Part shown: positions 25,703 through 34,668 of the stretch, piece after piece
Numbering within the stretch: the first letter of the stretch is position 1
Layout: each line of letters starts with the position of its first letter
DNA from: Streptomyces sp. HUAS MG91
GTDB lineage: Bacteria; Actinomycetota; Actinomycetes; Streptomycetales; Streptomycetaceae
Direction of reading: 5' to 3'
NCBI RefSeq assembly: GCF_040529335.1
Contig: NZ_CP159534.1
Location: 3,906,001 to 3,970,000, forward strand
Length of the DNA: 64,000 nucleotides
Program-made: the position numbers and the translations under genes
The notes under the pieces: model-generated
Databases searched by the model: none
Seen by the model: only the letters and a program-made list of their open reading frames with translations
What the model was told of the DNA's origin: nothing

Positions 25703-26593
25703 ATGACCACACAGGCCGAGCTGGCCGCCCGCTTCGAGGCCGAGCGCGGGCGGCTGCGCTCCGTGGCGTACCGGATGCTCGGGTCGCTGGCCGAGGCGGA
25801 GGACGCGGTCCAGGAGGGGTGGCTTCGGCTGCAGCGGGCCGACGCCGGCGAGGTGCGCAATCTCGGCGGCTGGCTGACGACCGTCGTCGGACGGATCTGC
25901 CTCGACATGCTGCGGGCCAGGACCACGCGCCGCGAGGAGCCGCTGGAGGACGGGGGCGCCGAGACGTTCCGGCTGCCGGACCCCGTGGTCAGGCCCGCCG
26001 ATCCGGTCCACGAGGCCGAGCTGGCCGACACCGTGGGGCTCGCGCTGCTGGTGGTGCTCGACACGCTGGCGCCCGCCGAGCGGCTGGCGTTCGTGCTGCA
26101 CGACATGTTCGCCGTGCCGTTCGAGGACCTCGCGCCGATCGTGGAGCGCACGCCCGCGGCGACCCGGCAGCTGGCCAGCCGGGCGCGCCGCCGCGTCCAG
26201 GGCGCCACCGCGCCGGCCGACACCGATCTGGCCCGCCAGCGCGAGGTCGTCGGCGCCTGGCTGTCCGCGACCCGCGCCGGTGACTTCGAGGCGCTGCTCG
26301 AACTCCTCGACCCGGACGTGCTGCTGCGGGTCGACCAGGGTCCGGGCACGGCCGCGCTGCTGGTGCGCGGCGCCCTGGATGTGGCCGGTCAGGCGGCGCT
26401 CTACGGGCGGATGGCCCCGGACACCTTCCCGGCGTTCGTCGGCGACGGCATGGGCATGGTGACGGCGCCCGGCGGCAAGGTCGCCACCGTGGGCTGGTTC
26501 ACCTTCCGCGCGGGCAGGGTCGTGGGCGTCGACATCATCACCGACCCCGGGCGGATCGCCGCGCTCGGCATCGACTGGTCCGCCGACCGGTGA
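25703..26593 (+). CDS. ECF41/SigJ-like sigma factor with SnoaL-like C-terminus
   Basis: 296 residues. Region 2 (AYRMLGSLAEAEDAVQEGWLRL, at 20-45) and region 4 (VLHDMFAVPFEDLAPIVERTPAATRQL, near 135-160) are clear. A SnoaL_2-like extension of about 120 residues follows (about 175-290). In this group (ECF41, SigJ) the extension, not a separate anti-sigma protein, controls activity; a typical partner is a carboxymuconolactone decarboxylase or oxidoreductase, not seen next door. ATG 25703 is preceded by GGAGG. Confidence 0.9.
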   Translation: MTTQAELAARFEAERGRLRSVAYRMLGSLAEAEDAVQEGWLRLQRADAGEVRNLGGWLTTVVGRICLDMLRARTTRREEPLEDGGAETFRLPDPVVRPADPVHEAELADTVGLALLVVLDTLAPAERLAFVLHDMFAVPFEDLAPIVERTPAATRQLASRARRRVQGATAPADTDLARQREVVGAWLSATRAGDFEALLELLDPDVLLRVDQGPGTAALLVRGALDVAGQAALYGRMAPDTFPAFVGDGMGMVTAPGGKVATVGWFTFRAGRVVGVDIITDPGRIAALGIDWSADR

Positions 26594-26597
26594 ATCC

Positions 26598-27428
26598 CTA
26601 GATGAGCCCGTGTTCGCGCAGGTAGTCGAGCTGGGCCAGGACGGACAGCTCGGCCGCCGGCCACAGGGAGCGGTCCACGTCCGCGTACACGTGGGCGACG
26701 ACTTCGGCGGCCGTCGCGTGCCCGTCCTCGACGGCCGTCTCCACCTGGGCGAGCCGGTGGGCGCGGTGCGCGAGGTAGAACTCGACGGCGCCCTGGGCGT
26801 CCTCCAGGACCGGGCCGTGGCCGGGCAGCACCGTGTGCACCCCGTCGTCGACCGCGAGCGAGCGCAGGCTGCGCAGGGTGTCGAGGTAGTCGCCGAGGCG
26901 GCCGTCCGGGTGCGCGACCACGGTCGTGCCCCGGCCGAGGATGGTGTCGCCGGTCAACACGGCCCGGTCGGCCGGGAGATGGAAGCTCAGCGAGTCGGCG
27001 GTGTGGCCGGGGGTGGGGACGACGCGCAGTTCCAGGCCGCCGGTCGTGATGACGTCACCGGCCGCCAGGCCCTCGTCGCCCAGGCGCAGCGCCGGGTCGA
27101 GGGCGCGCACCTTGGTGCCGGTCAGCTCGGCGAACCGGCCCGCGCCCTCGGCGTGGTCGGGGTGGCCGTGCGTGAGGAGGGTGAGCGCGATCCGGCGGCC
27201 CGCCTTCTCGGCGACGGCGATCACGTTCTTCAGGTGGCCGTCGTCGAGCGGGCCCGGGTCGATCACGACGGCGAGGTCGCTGTCCGGCTCGGCGAGGATC
27301 CAGGTGTTGGTGCCGTCGAGGGTCATCGCGGACGCGTTCGGCGCGAGCACGTTGACGGCGCGGGCGGTGGCGGGGCCGGACAGCACCCCGCCGCGCGGCT
27401 GTCCGGGCAGGGCGGCGGCTTCGGTCAT
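26598..27428 (-). CDS. MBL-fold metallo-hydrolase (LACTB2/Rv3677c group)
   Basis: 276 residues. LLTHGHPDHAEG is the HxHxDH metal motif, with later ligands in PTPGHTAD, LTGDT and LPGHGP, giving a dinuclear-zinc site. The C-terminal winged-helix-like segment (about 225-276) fits the LACTB2 group, some of which are RNA endonucleases. It follows the Nudix gene with a 3-bp gap, so they are co-transcribed. Equivalent to Rv3677c, divergent from crp in M. tuberculosis. Confidence 0.88.
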   Translation of the reverse strand: MTEAAALPGQPRGGVLSGPATARAVNVLAPNASAMTLDGTNTWILAEPDSDLAVVIDPGPLDDGHLKNVIAVAEKAGRRIALTLLTHGHPDHAEGAGRFAELTGTKVRALDPALRLGDEGLAAGDVITTGGLELRVVPTPGHTADSLSFHLPADRAVLTGDTILGRGTTVVAHPDGRLGDYLDTLRSLRSLAVDDGVHTVLPGHGPVLEDAQGAVEFYLAHRAHRLAQVETAVEDGHATAAEVVAHVYADVDRSLWPAAELSVLAQLDYLREHGLI

Positions 27429-27431
27429 CGG

Positions 27432-28307
27432 TCAGTTGCTCCCGCCGGTCGGAATGTGCTTGGTGAACTCGTCGTGCCCGGGCCAGGACAGCACCACCTC
27501 GCCCGCTTCCAGCCGGGCCTGTGCCAGTACGGGCGTCAGGTCGCGCCCCGCGGCTCCGGCCAGGGCGTCGTGGGCGGTCCGGTAGGCGGTGAGGGTGCGC
27601 AGGGTCGCGATGGTGGGCGGCATCATCGTCAACTCGCCCTGGTCGTACGCGGCCGCGGCCCGCTCCGGGCGGATCCAGACCGTGCGGTCGGCCTCGGAGG
27701 AGTCGTCGCTGGTGCGCTGGCCCGCCGGGAGCGCGGCCGCGAAGAACCAGGTGTCGTAGCGGCGCGGCTCGAACTCGGGGGTGATCCAGCGGGCCCACGC
27801 GCCGAGCAGGTCGGAGCGCAGTACGAGGCCGCGCCGGTCCAGGAACTCGGCGAAGGAGAGGTCGCGGGCGATCAGTGCCTGCCGGTCGGCCTGCCACCGG
27901 TCGCCGGTGGTGTCGTCGACGACGCTGTCCGGGGCCGGGCCGGCGAGCAGCACGCCCGCCTCCTCGAAGGTCTCGCGCACCGCGGCGCAGACGATCGCCT
28001 GGGCGTCCTTCTCCGGCACGCCGAGCCGCTCGGCCCAGGTCTGCCGGGAGGGGCCCGCCCAGCGCACCTGGCGGTCGTCGTCGCGCGGGTCGACGCCGCC
28101 GCCGGGATAGGCGTAGGCGCCGGCCGCGAAGGCCATCGACGTACGTCTGCGGAGCATGTGGACCTCGAGGGCGCCGGGGGTGTCCGGGGCGTCTCTGAGG
28201 AGCATCACGGTGGCGGCGCGGCGCGGGGTCGCGGCCGTCAGGGTGCCGGCGGCGAGGGCGCGGATGCGGTCCGGCCACTCCGGGGGGTACCACTGGCCGT
28301 TGGACAT
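27432..28307 (-). CDS. Nudix hydrolase, NUDT19-like
   Basis: 291 residues. RRAATVMLLRD begins the domain, and FAAGAYAYPGGGVDPRDDD opens a Nudix box interrupted by an insertion before VRETFEEAGVLL (REtxxEExG). Such insertion-containing boxes occur in the NUDT19/RP2 group of CoA-diphosphatases. It is immediately upstream of the MBL-fold gene, in the same operon. A second Nudix/CoA-type enzyme lies 5 kb away at 21824. Confidence 0.83.
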   Translation of the reverse strand: MSNGQWYPPEWPDRIRALAAGTLTAATPRRAATVMLLRDAPDTPGALEVHMLRRRTSMAFAAGAYAYPGGGVDPRDDDRQVRWAGPSRQTWAERLGVPEKDAQAIVCAAVRETFEEAGVLLAGPAPDSVVDDTTGDRWQADRQALIARDLSFAEFLDRRGLVLRSDLLGAWARWITPEFEPRRYDTWFFAAALPAGQRTSDDSSEADRTVWIRPERAAAAYDQGELTMMPPTIATLRTLTAYRTAHDALAGAAGRDLTPVLAQARLEAGEVVLSWPGHDEFTKHIPTGGSN

Positions 28308-28379
28308 GGCCGGAGGTTATCCCGACTCGACGGGATGTTCGAGAGGCGGTTCGTCGGGTGCGGGCCGGTGGCCGCTTCT

Positions 28380-28439
28380 CGCGCAGTTCCCCGCGCCCCT
28401 GAGATGCCTGCGGCATCCAGGGGCGCGGGGAACTGCGCG
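28380..28439. repeat. Dispersed Streptomyces palindrome, copy 1
   Basis: Perfect 21-bp inverted arms CGCGCAGTTCCCCGCGCCCCT (28380-28400) and their complement (28419-28439), enclosing a smaller hairpin GATGCC-tgc-GGCATC at 28403-28417. The whole can fold into one long stem. A related, longer copy lies at 62561-62650. It sits between the RidA and Nudix genes and may also act as a terminator of the RidA operon. Confidence 0.95.
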
Positions 28440-28459
28440 GCCGGGCACGACAGAAGGGG

Positions 28460-28933
28460 CTAGGCCTCCGGGGTCAGCTCCACCTGGATCTCCACCTCGA
28501 CCGGCGAGTCCAGCGGCAGCACAGCGACACCGACGGCACTGCGCGCGTGCACACCCTTGTCGCCGAGAACCTCACCGAGCAGCTCACTGGCACCGTTGAC
28601 GACCCCGGGCTGCCCGGTGAAGTCGGCGGCGGAGGCGACGAAGCCGACGACCTTCACGACGCGCGCGATCCGGTCCAGGTCACCGGCGACGGACTTCACG
28701 GCCGCCAGCGCGTTCAGCGCGCAGACGCGGGCCAGCTCCTTGGCCTCCTCGGCAGTGACCTCGGCGCCGACCTTGCCGGTCAGCGTCAGCTTGCCGTCGA
28801 CCATCGGGAGCTGCCCGGCCGTGTACACGTGGACACCGGACTGCACGGCCGGCTGGTACGCGGCGACCGGCGGCACGACGGGCGGCAGGGTCAGGCCCAG
28901 CTCGGCGAGCCGCGCCTCCACCGCGCCGCTCAC
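28460..28933 (-). CDS. RidA/YjgF-family enamine-imine deaminase
   Basis: 157 residues from GTG 28933, overlapping the DUF4177 stop as GTGA. The motif region HVYTAGQLPMVDGKL, GKVGAEVTAEEAKELARVCALNALAAV and the C-terminal VEIQVEL fit the RidA-like trimer family. Classical RidA has an Arg in its active-site IRV/PAR motif; here the corresponding region reads GVHARSAVGVAVLP, so activity on 2-aminoacrylate is likely but should be tested. Equivalent to Rv3678c. Confidence 0.85.
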   Translation of the reverse strand: MSGAVEARLAELGLTLPPVVPPVAAYQPAVQSGVHVYTAGQLPMVDGKLTLTGKVGAEVTAEEAKELARVCALNALAAVKSVAGDLDRIARVVKVVGFVASAADFTGQPGVVNGASELLGEVLGDKGVHARSAVGVAVLPLDSPVEVEIQVELTPEA

Positions 28934-29094
28934 GCGCTCTTCTCCCGCTTCAGGTACGCCACCAGCTGCTCGGGGTTGTTCGGTCCGGGCACGACCTGGA
29001 CCAGCTCCCAGCCGTCCTCGCCCCAGGTGTCCAGGATCTGCTTCGTCGCGTGCACCAGCAGCGGCACAGTCGCGTACTCCCACTTCTTAGCCAT
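28930..29094 (-). CDS. DUF4177 small protein
   Basis: 54 residues, MAKKWEYATVPLLVHATKQI..., with the GEDGWELVQVVP signature of DUF4177. Cytosolic, function unknown. It is translationally coupled to the RidA gene (4-bp overlap) and divergent from the Get3-like ATPase genes. The same small gene (Rv3678A) occupies this place in mycobacteria. Confidence 0.85.
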   Translation of the reverse strand: MAKKWEYATVPLLVHATKQILDTWGEDGWELVQVVPGPNNPEQLVAYLKREKSA

Positions 29095-29179
29095 GAGGCC
29101 GACTGTAGCCGCCGAACCGAGGTGCGTCGTTCCGGAGGCTGCTGCGTGATCCGCCCCCGTTCTGGTTACGCTCGAATAC

Positions 29180-30139
29180 GTGAGCAGGCTCCAGGTCGTC
29201 AGCGGCAAGGGCGGTACCGGAAAGACCACGGTCGCCGCCGCACTCGCGCTCGCCCTCGCGACGAAGGGCAAGCGCACTCTCCTCGTGGAGGTGGAGGGCA
29301 GGCAGGGCATCGCACAGCTCTTTGAGACGGAGGCGCTCCCCTACGAGGAGCGGAAGATCGCCGTCGCGCCCGGCGGCGGGGAGGTGTACGCGCTCGCCAT
29401 CGATCCGGAACTGGCGCTGCTCGACTACCTCCAGATGTTCTACAAGCTGGGCGGCGCCGGCCGCGCCCTGAAGAAGCTGGGCGCGATCGACTTCGCCACG
29501 ACCATCGCGCCGGGCCTCAGGGACGTACTCCTGACCGGCAAGGCGTGCGAGGCGGTCCGCAGGAAGGACAAGCAGGGGCGGTACGCGTACGACTACGTCG
29601 TCATGGACGCGCCGCCCACCGGCCGCATCACCCGCTTCCTGAACGTGAACGACGAGGTCGCGGGGCTGGCCAGGATGGGCCCGATACACAATCAGGCGCA
29701 GGCGGTCATGCGGGTCATCAAGTCCCCGCAGACCGCGGTGCACCTGGTGACCCTCCTGGAGGAGATGCCGGTGCAGGAGACCCTCGACGGGGTCGCCGAA
29801 CTGCGCGCCGCGCAACTGCCCGTAGGACGGATCATGGTGAACATGGTGCGGCCCGCGCTTCTGGGGGAACCCGCCCTGGCGCTGACCCGTTCGCCGTCCG
29901 TCGCGCCGGAGGTCACCGGGGCCCTGACGGCGGCCGGGCTCAGCGGCGCGAAGCGGCTCGTGGGGCCGCTGCTCGCGCAGGCGGAGGAGTACGCGGAGCG
30001 GTACGTCCTGGAGCGCGCCCAGCGCGAGCTGCTCACCGGGGCGGAGCTGCCGCTGCACGAACTTCCGCTGCTCACCGAGGGGTTGGACCTCGCGGGCCTG
30101 TACACGCTCGCCGAGGAACTGCGACGGCAAGGGATCTGA
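29180..30139 (+). CDS. Get3/ArsA-like ATPase, subunit A
   Basis: 319 residues from GTG 29180. TACGCT at 29167-29172 lies 7 nt upstream, so the mRNA may be leaderless. GKGGTGKT (9-16) is a deviant Walker A with signature lysine K10, and YVVMDAPPTGRITRFL is the Walker B/switch I region. There are no arsenite-binding cysteines, so an ArsA arsenic-pump role is unlikely; ATP-driven heterodimer with the next gene product is more plausible. Equivalent to Rv3679. Confidence 0.9.
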   Translation: MSRLQVVSGKGGTGKTTVAAALALALATKGKRTLLVEVEGRQGIAQLFETEALPYEERKIAVAPGGGEVYALAIDPELALLDYLQMFYKLGGAGRALKKLGAIDFATTIAPGLRDVLLTGKACEAVRRKDKQGRYAYDYVVMDAPPTGRITRFLNVNDEVAGLARMGPIHNQAQAVMRVIKSPQTAVHLVTLLEEMPVQETLDGVAELRAAQLPVGRIMVNMVRPALLGEPALALTRSPSVAPEVTGALTAAGLSGAKRLVGPLLAQAEEYAERYVLERAQRELLTGAELPLHELPLLTEGLDLAGLYTLAEELRRQGI

Positions 30140-30151
30140 GGGACCGTTTCG

Positions 30152-31447
30152 ATGACGCTGAACCCGGCAGGTGCGCTCGACATCGACCCGCTGCTCGACG
30201 ACCCGGCCACCCGCATCGTGGTCTGCTGCGGCTCCGGCGGGGTCGGCAAGACCACCACCGCCGCGGCGCTCGGCCTGCGCGCCGCCGAGCGCGGCCGCAA
30301 GGTGGTCGTGCTGACCATCGACCCGGCCCGGCGGCTCGCCCAGTCGATGGGCATCGACTCCCTGGACAACGTGCCGCGCCGGGTGAAGGGCATCGAGACG
30401 GGCGGTGACGCGGCGGGCGGCGAGCTGCACGCCATGATGCTCGACATGAAGCGCACCTTCGACGAGATCGTCGAGGCGCACGCGGACGGCGAGCGGGCCG
30501 AGGCGATCCTGAACAACCCCTTCTACCAGTCGCTCTCGGCGGGCTTCGCGGGCACGCAGGAGTACATGGCGATGGAGAAGCTGGGCCAGCTCAGGGCCCG
30601 GGACACCTGGGACCTGATCATCGTCGACACCCCGCCGTCGCGCTCGGCGCTCGACTTCCTGGACGCGCCGAAGCGGCTCGGCTCGTTCCTCGACGGCAAG
30701 CTGATCCGCGTCCTGATGGCCCCCGCGAAGGTCGGCGGGCGCGCCGGGATGAAGTTCCTGAACGTCGGGATGTCGATGATGACCGGCGCCCTCGGCAAGC
30801 TCCTCGGCGGGCAGCTGCTGCGGGACGTACAGACGTTCGTGGCCGCGATGGACACCATGTTCGGCGGATTCCGTACCCGCGCGGACGCCACCTACAAGCT
30901 CCTCCAGGCGCCCGGCACGGCCTTCCTCGTCGTCGCCGCGCCCGAGCGGGACGCGCTGCGCGAGGCCGCGTACTTCGTGGAACGCCTGGCCGCGGAGCGG
31001 ATGCCGCTCGCCGGTCTGGTGCTCAACCGGGTGCACGGCAGCGGCGCCGCCCGGCTGTCCGCCGAGCGGGCGCTCGCCGCCGCGGAAAATCTTGACGAGC
31101 GCCGCATTGTGGATCAGCCGCCCGGGAAGGAAGAGGGTCGTACTCCTCCCGAGTCCACTCCCGAATCAGCTACCGCGCCGGATCCCGTGTCAGGCTCCCC
31201 CGCCGCAGCGGAGACTCCCGCAGACCCCAGCACCGAGCAATTGACCGCGGGACTCCTGCGGTTGCACGCCGAGCGGATGCGGCTCGTCGCGCGTGAACAG
31301 CGCACGCGTGACCGCTTCACCGCGCTCCACCCCGAGGTCGCCGTGGCCGAGATCGCGGCGCTGCCCGGCGATGTGCACGACCTGGCAGGCCTCAGGGACA
31401 TCGGAGACCGGCTCGCGGCCGGTGGCACTCCGGCCGGAGCTGAATGA
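30152..31447 (+). CDS. Get3/ArsA-like ATPase, subunit B
   Basis: 431 residues, 12 bp after subunit A. The P-loop GSGGVGKT (27-34) keeps the catalytic Lys33, but the deviant-Walker signature lysine is Ser28. LTIDPARRLAQSMG (switch) and LIIVDTPPSRSALDFL follow. A Pro/Ser/Thr/Glu-rich low-complexity linker (about 325-370) precedes a C-terminal helix. The M. tuberculosis pair Rv3679/Rv3680 forms a Get3-like complex implicated in stress tolerance; here the same asymmetry suggests an obligate heterodimer. Adjacent wblA is convergent. Confidence 0.9.
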   Translation: MTLNPAGALDIDPLLDDPATRIVVCCGSGGVGKTTTAAALGLRAAERGRKVVVLTIDPARRLAQSMGIDSLDNVPRRVKGIETGGDAAGGELHAMMLDMKRTFDEIVEAHADGERAEAILNNPFYQSLSAGFAGTQEYMAMEKLGQLRARDTWDLIIVDTPPSRSALDFLDAPKRLGSFLDGKLIRVLMAPAKVGGRAGMKFLNVGMSMMTGALGKLLGGQLLRDVQTFVAAMDTMFGGFRTRADATYKLLQAPGTAFLVVAAPERDALREAAYFVERLAAERMPLAGLVLNRVHGSGAARLSAERALAAAENLDERRIVDQPPGKEEGRTPPESTPESATAPDPVSGSPAAAETPADPSTEQLTAGLLRLHAERMRLVAREQRTRDRFTALHPEVAVAEIAALPGDVHDLAGLRDIGDRLAAGGTPAGAE

Positions 31448-31528
31448 GCCGTACGCGCCCGCACGTCGGCCGTGCGGTCGCGGCCCGGAGCCGGTCAGGG
31501 CTCCGGTGCACGAGGGTGCGGCGCCGTC

Positions 31529-31873
31529 CTACCCGACGGCGGCGAACCTCTCGTACGTCTCGTCGTTGTCGAGTTCCGCGGGCAGCAGGCCCGCACTGCG
31601 CTCGTACTCCGTCCGCGCCGTCTCAAGCAGCCGGCGCCATGAGGTGACGGTCGGACGCCTGCGCAGCAGTGCGCGGCGCTCCCGCTCCGTCATGCCACCC
31701 CACACGCCGAACTCGACGCGATTGTCGAGCGCGTCCGCCAGGCACTCGGTCCGCACGGGACATCCCGTGCACACCGCCTTCGCCCGGTTCTGCGCTGCTC
31801 CTTGAACGAACAGTTCATCCGGATCGGTAGTGCGGCAGGCCGCCTGCGCACTCCAGTCGACTACCCAGCCCAT
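31529..31873 (-). CDS. wblA: WhiB-family iron-sulfur regulator WblA
   Basis: 114 residues from ATG 31873 (MGWVVDWSAQ). Four cysteines C13, C35, C38 and C44 hold a [4Fe-4S] cluster, and GVWGG (56-60) is the WhiB turn, followed by a basic DNA-contact region (TERERRALLRRRP). Sequence and place (next to the Get3-like pair and a PonA-type gene) identify WblA (SCO3579), the orthologue of mycobacterial WhiB4 (Rv3681c). WblA is a pleiotropic repressor of antibiotic genes and is required for aerial development. Confidence 0.96.
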   Translation of the reverse strand: MGWVVDWSAQAACRTTDPDELFVQGAAQNRAKAVCTGCPVRTECLADALDNRVEFGVWGGMTERERRALLRRRPTVTSWRRLLETARTEYERSAGLLPAELDNDETYERFAAVG

Positions 31874-32333
31874 ACCGGCGCCGTCCTCTCCCGAATCGAG
31901 GCTCCCCCACGGCGGCAGCGGCATATTCACCGCCGCCAGTTGAGGACGTTACGGAAGGTGGGCACAGCGCAACACCCCCTTCGGGCCCAATCTTGAATGG
32001 CCCGAACGGACTATGCGTAAGCGGCAGATCACCCGACGGAGTGACCGGGAGACATGCGTAACAACCCCGGCAAATAGGGACAGTTCACTTGCGCCACAAC
32101 GGGCGCCGGATGACACACGAGGCGGTATCGGACACCTTCCGGGCCTCGCGCGGAGGGTCGCGGGAGGCTCTGGAATGACTACAAGAGGCACGTCAGAGGT
32201 ATTGAGGAAATGCCGGGAACGTTTCGGGGCCGTCCCACGTCTTGATACGAGACCGCACTGCTGTGACAGTTGAGTGCAGCTTAGGCCAAGGCATATACGC
32301 CTGTCCGGAGAATCAGAACGTAGGCTGCCCTGC
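31874..32333. other. Long divergent regulatory region wblA / penicillin-binding protein
   Basis: 460 bases without a gene. On the wblA side, CATAGT and neighbouring AT-rich bases around 32010 could be a -10. TCAC-N8-GTGA at 32029-32044 is a possible operator. On the other side, TAGGCT (32321-32326) ends 7 nt before the ATG of the penicillin-binding protein, which suggests a leaderless message. Long leaders with several regulators are typical for wblA genes; specific sites cannot be assigned here. Confidence 0.55.
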
Positions 32334-34595
32334 ATGGGAAAGAAGCGCTCGGCCGGTGACGGCGGCGGTATGTCGCCGGCTCAACAGGCCGCCAAGTTCC
32401 TCGGTGTCAGCGTGCTCGCGGGAGCCGTGCTCGCCGGAATCGCGCTGCCCGCCGCGGGCGCGCTCGGCCTGGCCGCCAAGGGCTCGGTCGAGGAATTCGA
32501 CGACACGCCGGCGGCGCTGAAGCAGCCGCCGCTCAGCCAGCGCAGCACGATCCTGGACGCCCAGGGCGGAAAGATCGCGACGGTCTACGACCGCGACCGC
32601 ACCGTGGTGAAGCTCGACGAGATCTCCCCGTACATGCAGAAGGCGATCGTCGCGATCGAGGACTCGCGCTTCTTCGAGCACGGGGCGATCGACGCGAAGG
32701 GCATCCTGCGCGCCATCAACGCGAACGCGCGGGGCGGCGGCGTCGCCCAGGGCGCGTCCACGCTCACCCAGCAGTACGTGAAGAACGTCTTCATGGAGGA
32801 GGCGGGCGACGACCCGACGAAGCTGGCGCAGGCCACCCAGCAGACGATCGGGCGCAAGGTCCGCGAGCTGAAGTACGCGATCCAGATCGAGAAGGACCTC
32901 GGCAAGAAGAAGATCCTCTCCAACTACCTGAACATCACGTACTTCGGTCAGCAGGCGTACGGCGTCGAGGCCGCCTCGCAGCGCTACTTCTCCAAGTCGG
33001 CCAAGGACCTGACGGTCCAGGAGGCCGCGCTCCTCGCCGGCATCGTGCAGTCCCCGAGCCGCTACGACCCGGTCAACGACGAGGCCGAGGCGAAGAAGCG
33101 GCGCAACATCGTGCTGCAGCGCATGGCCGACGTGCACGACATCTCGCAGGCCGAGGCCGACAAGGCCAAGGCGACGGGCCTCGGCCTGAAGGTCAGCAAG
33201 CCGCAGAACGGCTGCATCACCGCGGTCAAGGGCGCGGCCTTCTTCTGCGACTACGTCGAGCAGGTCGTGAAGAACGACCCGGCCTTCGGCAAGACGAAGG
33301 AGGCGCGCGCCAAGCTCTGGAGCCGCGGCGGCCTCACCGTCCGGACGACGCTGGACCCGCAGGCCCAGGACTCGGTCCAGGCCTCCATCAAGAGCAACGT
33401 GTACCAGACGGACTCGGTCGCCACGGCGGTCACACTCGTCGAGCCGGGCAGCGGCAAGATCCTCGGCATGGGCCAGTCGAAGCCGTACGGCTACGGCAAG
33501 AACGAGACGTCGATCAACTACTCGGTGAACTCGGCGTACCACGGCTCCAACTACGGCTTCCCGACCGGTTCGACGTTCAAGCCGTTCGTGGCGGCGGCCG
33601 CGCTGGAGAACGGCACGCCGATCACGCAGCAGTACGGGGCGCCGTACCAGATGCCGTACCCGGACACCGTGCAGACGTGCAGCGGCAAGCCGTGGAAGAA
33701 CGACGGCGGCTACAAGCTGGAGAACGAGAACGAGTCGGAGAACGGCCCCTACCGCCTCAAGGAGGCGATGGAGAAGTCCATCAACACGTACTTCGTGGAG
33801 ATGCTGGCCGACACCGGCATGTGCCCGGTCGTGAAGATGACGAACAAGCTGGGCGTGGTCCAGGGCAACGGCACGAAGGTGCCCGAGGTGCCCTCGTCGA
33901 TGACCCTCGGCTCGACGGGTCTGTCGCCACTGACGATGGCCTCCGCGTACGCCGCGTTCGCCAACGAGGGCACGTACTGCACCCCGATCGCCATCGAGTC
34001 GATCACGGACGCCAACGGCAAGTCGCTGGCCGTCCCGAAGACGAAGTGCTCGCGCGCCATGTCGACGCAGACCGCGGACAAGATCAATACGCTGCTCAGC
34101 GGTGTGACCGACTCCGGTACGGGCCAGCAGGCCGGCCTCTCCGACCGGGACAACGCCGGTAAGACGGGTACGACGGACGCCCGGAAGAACGCCTGGTTCG
34201 TCGGCTACACGCCGAACCTGGCGGGCGCCGTCTGGGTCGGCAGCGCCTCGCAGGGCGTCGAAATGACGAACATCACCATCGGCGGCCGGTACCACGCCAA
34301 GGTGTACGGCGCCGACACGCCCGGCCCGATCTGGCGGGCGGCGATGACCGGCGCCCTGTCCGGCAAGGAAGCGCCCGGCTTCACCATGGTCGACATCCCC
34401 GACCTGGACAAGGACAAGGGCAAGGGCCGGGACAAGGGCGGTGACCAGGGCGGCGATCAGGGCCAGGGCGACGGCAAGCCCGGCGGCACCAGCCCCGATC
34501 CGGGCAACGGCTTCCCCGACGGGCTGTTCCAGGGCCAGGGGAACGGCGGGAACGACAACGGCGGGAACGGGAACGGCGGCGGCTGGGGCCGGTAG
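32334..34595 (+). CDS. Bifunctional class A penicillin-binding protein (PonA2-like)
   Basis: 753 residues from ATG 32334. After a short cytoplasmic part and one membrane helix (about 20-45), the glycosyltransferase domain has EDSRFFEH (E109), GASTLTQQYVKN and the RKVRELKYAIQIE segment. The transpeptidase domain carries STFK (S413-K416), SIN (S482-N484) and KTGT (K610). The C-terminus from about 690 is a Gly/Asp/Asn low-complexity tail in place of the PASTA domain of mycobacterial PonA2. It polymerises and crosslinks peptidoglycan outside the membrane. Equivalent to Rv3682 and conserved next to wblA. Confidence 0.95.
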   Translation: MGKKRSAGDGGGMSPAQQAAKFLGVSVLAGAVLAGIALPAAGALGLAAKGSVEEFDDTPAALKQPPLSQRSTILDAQGGKIATVYDRDRTVVKLDEISPYMQKAIVAIEDSRFFEHGAIDAKGILRAINANARGGGVAQGASTLTQQYVKNVFMEEAGDDPTKLAQATQQTIGRKVRELKYAIQIEKDLGKKKILSNYLNITYFGQQAYGVEAASQRYFSKSAKDLTVQEAALLAGIVQSPSRYDPVNDEAEAKKRRNIVLQRMADVHDISQAEADKAKATGLGLKVSKPQNGCITAVKGAAFFCDYVEQVVKNDPAFGKTKEARAKLWSRGGLTVRTTLDPQAQDSVQASIKSNVYQTDSVATAVTLVEPGSGKILGMGQSKPYGYGKNETSINYSVNSAYHGSNYGFPTGSTFKPFVAAAALENGTPITQQYGAPYQMPYPDTVQTCSGKPWKNDGGYKLENENESENGPYRLKEAMEKSINTYFVEMLADTGMCPVVKMTNKLGVVQGNGTKVPEVPSSMTLGSTGLSPLTMASAYAAFANEGTYCTPIAIESITDANGKSLAVPKTKCSRAMSTQTADKINTLLSGVTDSGTGQQAGLSDRDNAGKTGTTDARKNAWFVGYTPNLAGAVWVGSASQGVEMTNITIGGRYHAKVYGADTPGPIWRAAMTGALSGKEAPGFTMVDIPDLDKDKGKGRDKGGDQGGDQGQGDGKPGGTSPDPGNGFPDGLFQGQGNGGNDNGGNGNGGGWGR

Positions 34596-34616
34596 TCGGA
34601 CCCGGGACCACAGCTG

Positions 34617-34646
34617 AAAGGGGCGCCCCCGTGGGGGCGCCCCTTT
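34617..34646. terminator. Bidirectional intrinsic terminator
   Basis: Perfect 14-bp stem AAAGGGGCGCCCCC / GGGGGCGCCCCTTT with a 2-nt gap and a T run on the plus side, 22 bp past the penicillin-binding protein and before the convergent GatB/YqeY gene. Confidence 0.92.
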
Positions 34647-34668
34647 TCGTTCTCCGTGCGGCCCGGGC

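Noticed and set aside
29180..31447. Arsenic-resistance pump ATPases (ArsA)
   Set aside because: No arsenite-binding cysteine set, no arsB/arsC/arsR nearby, and synteny points to the Rv3679/Rv3680 Get3-like pair.
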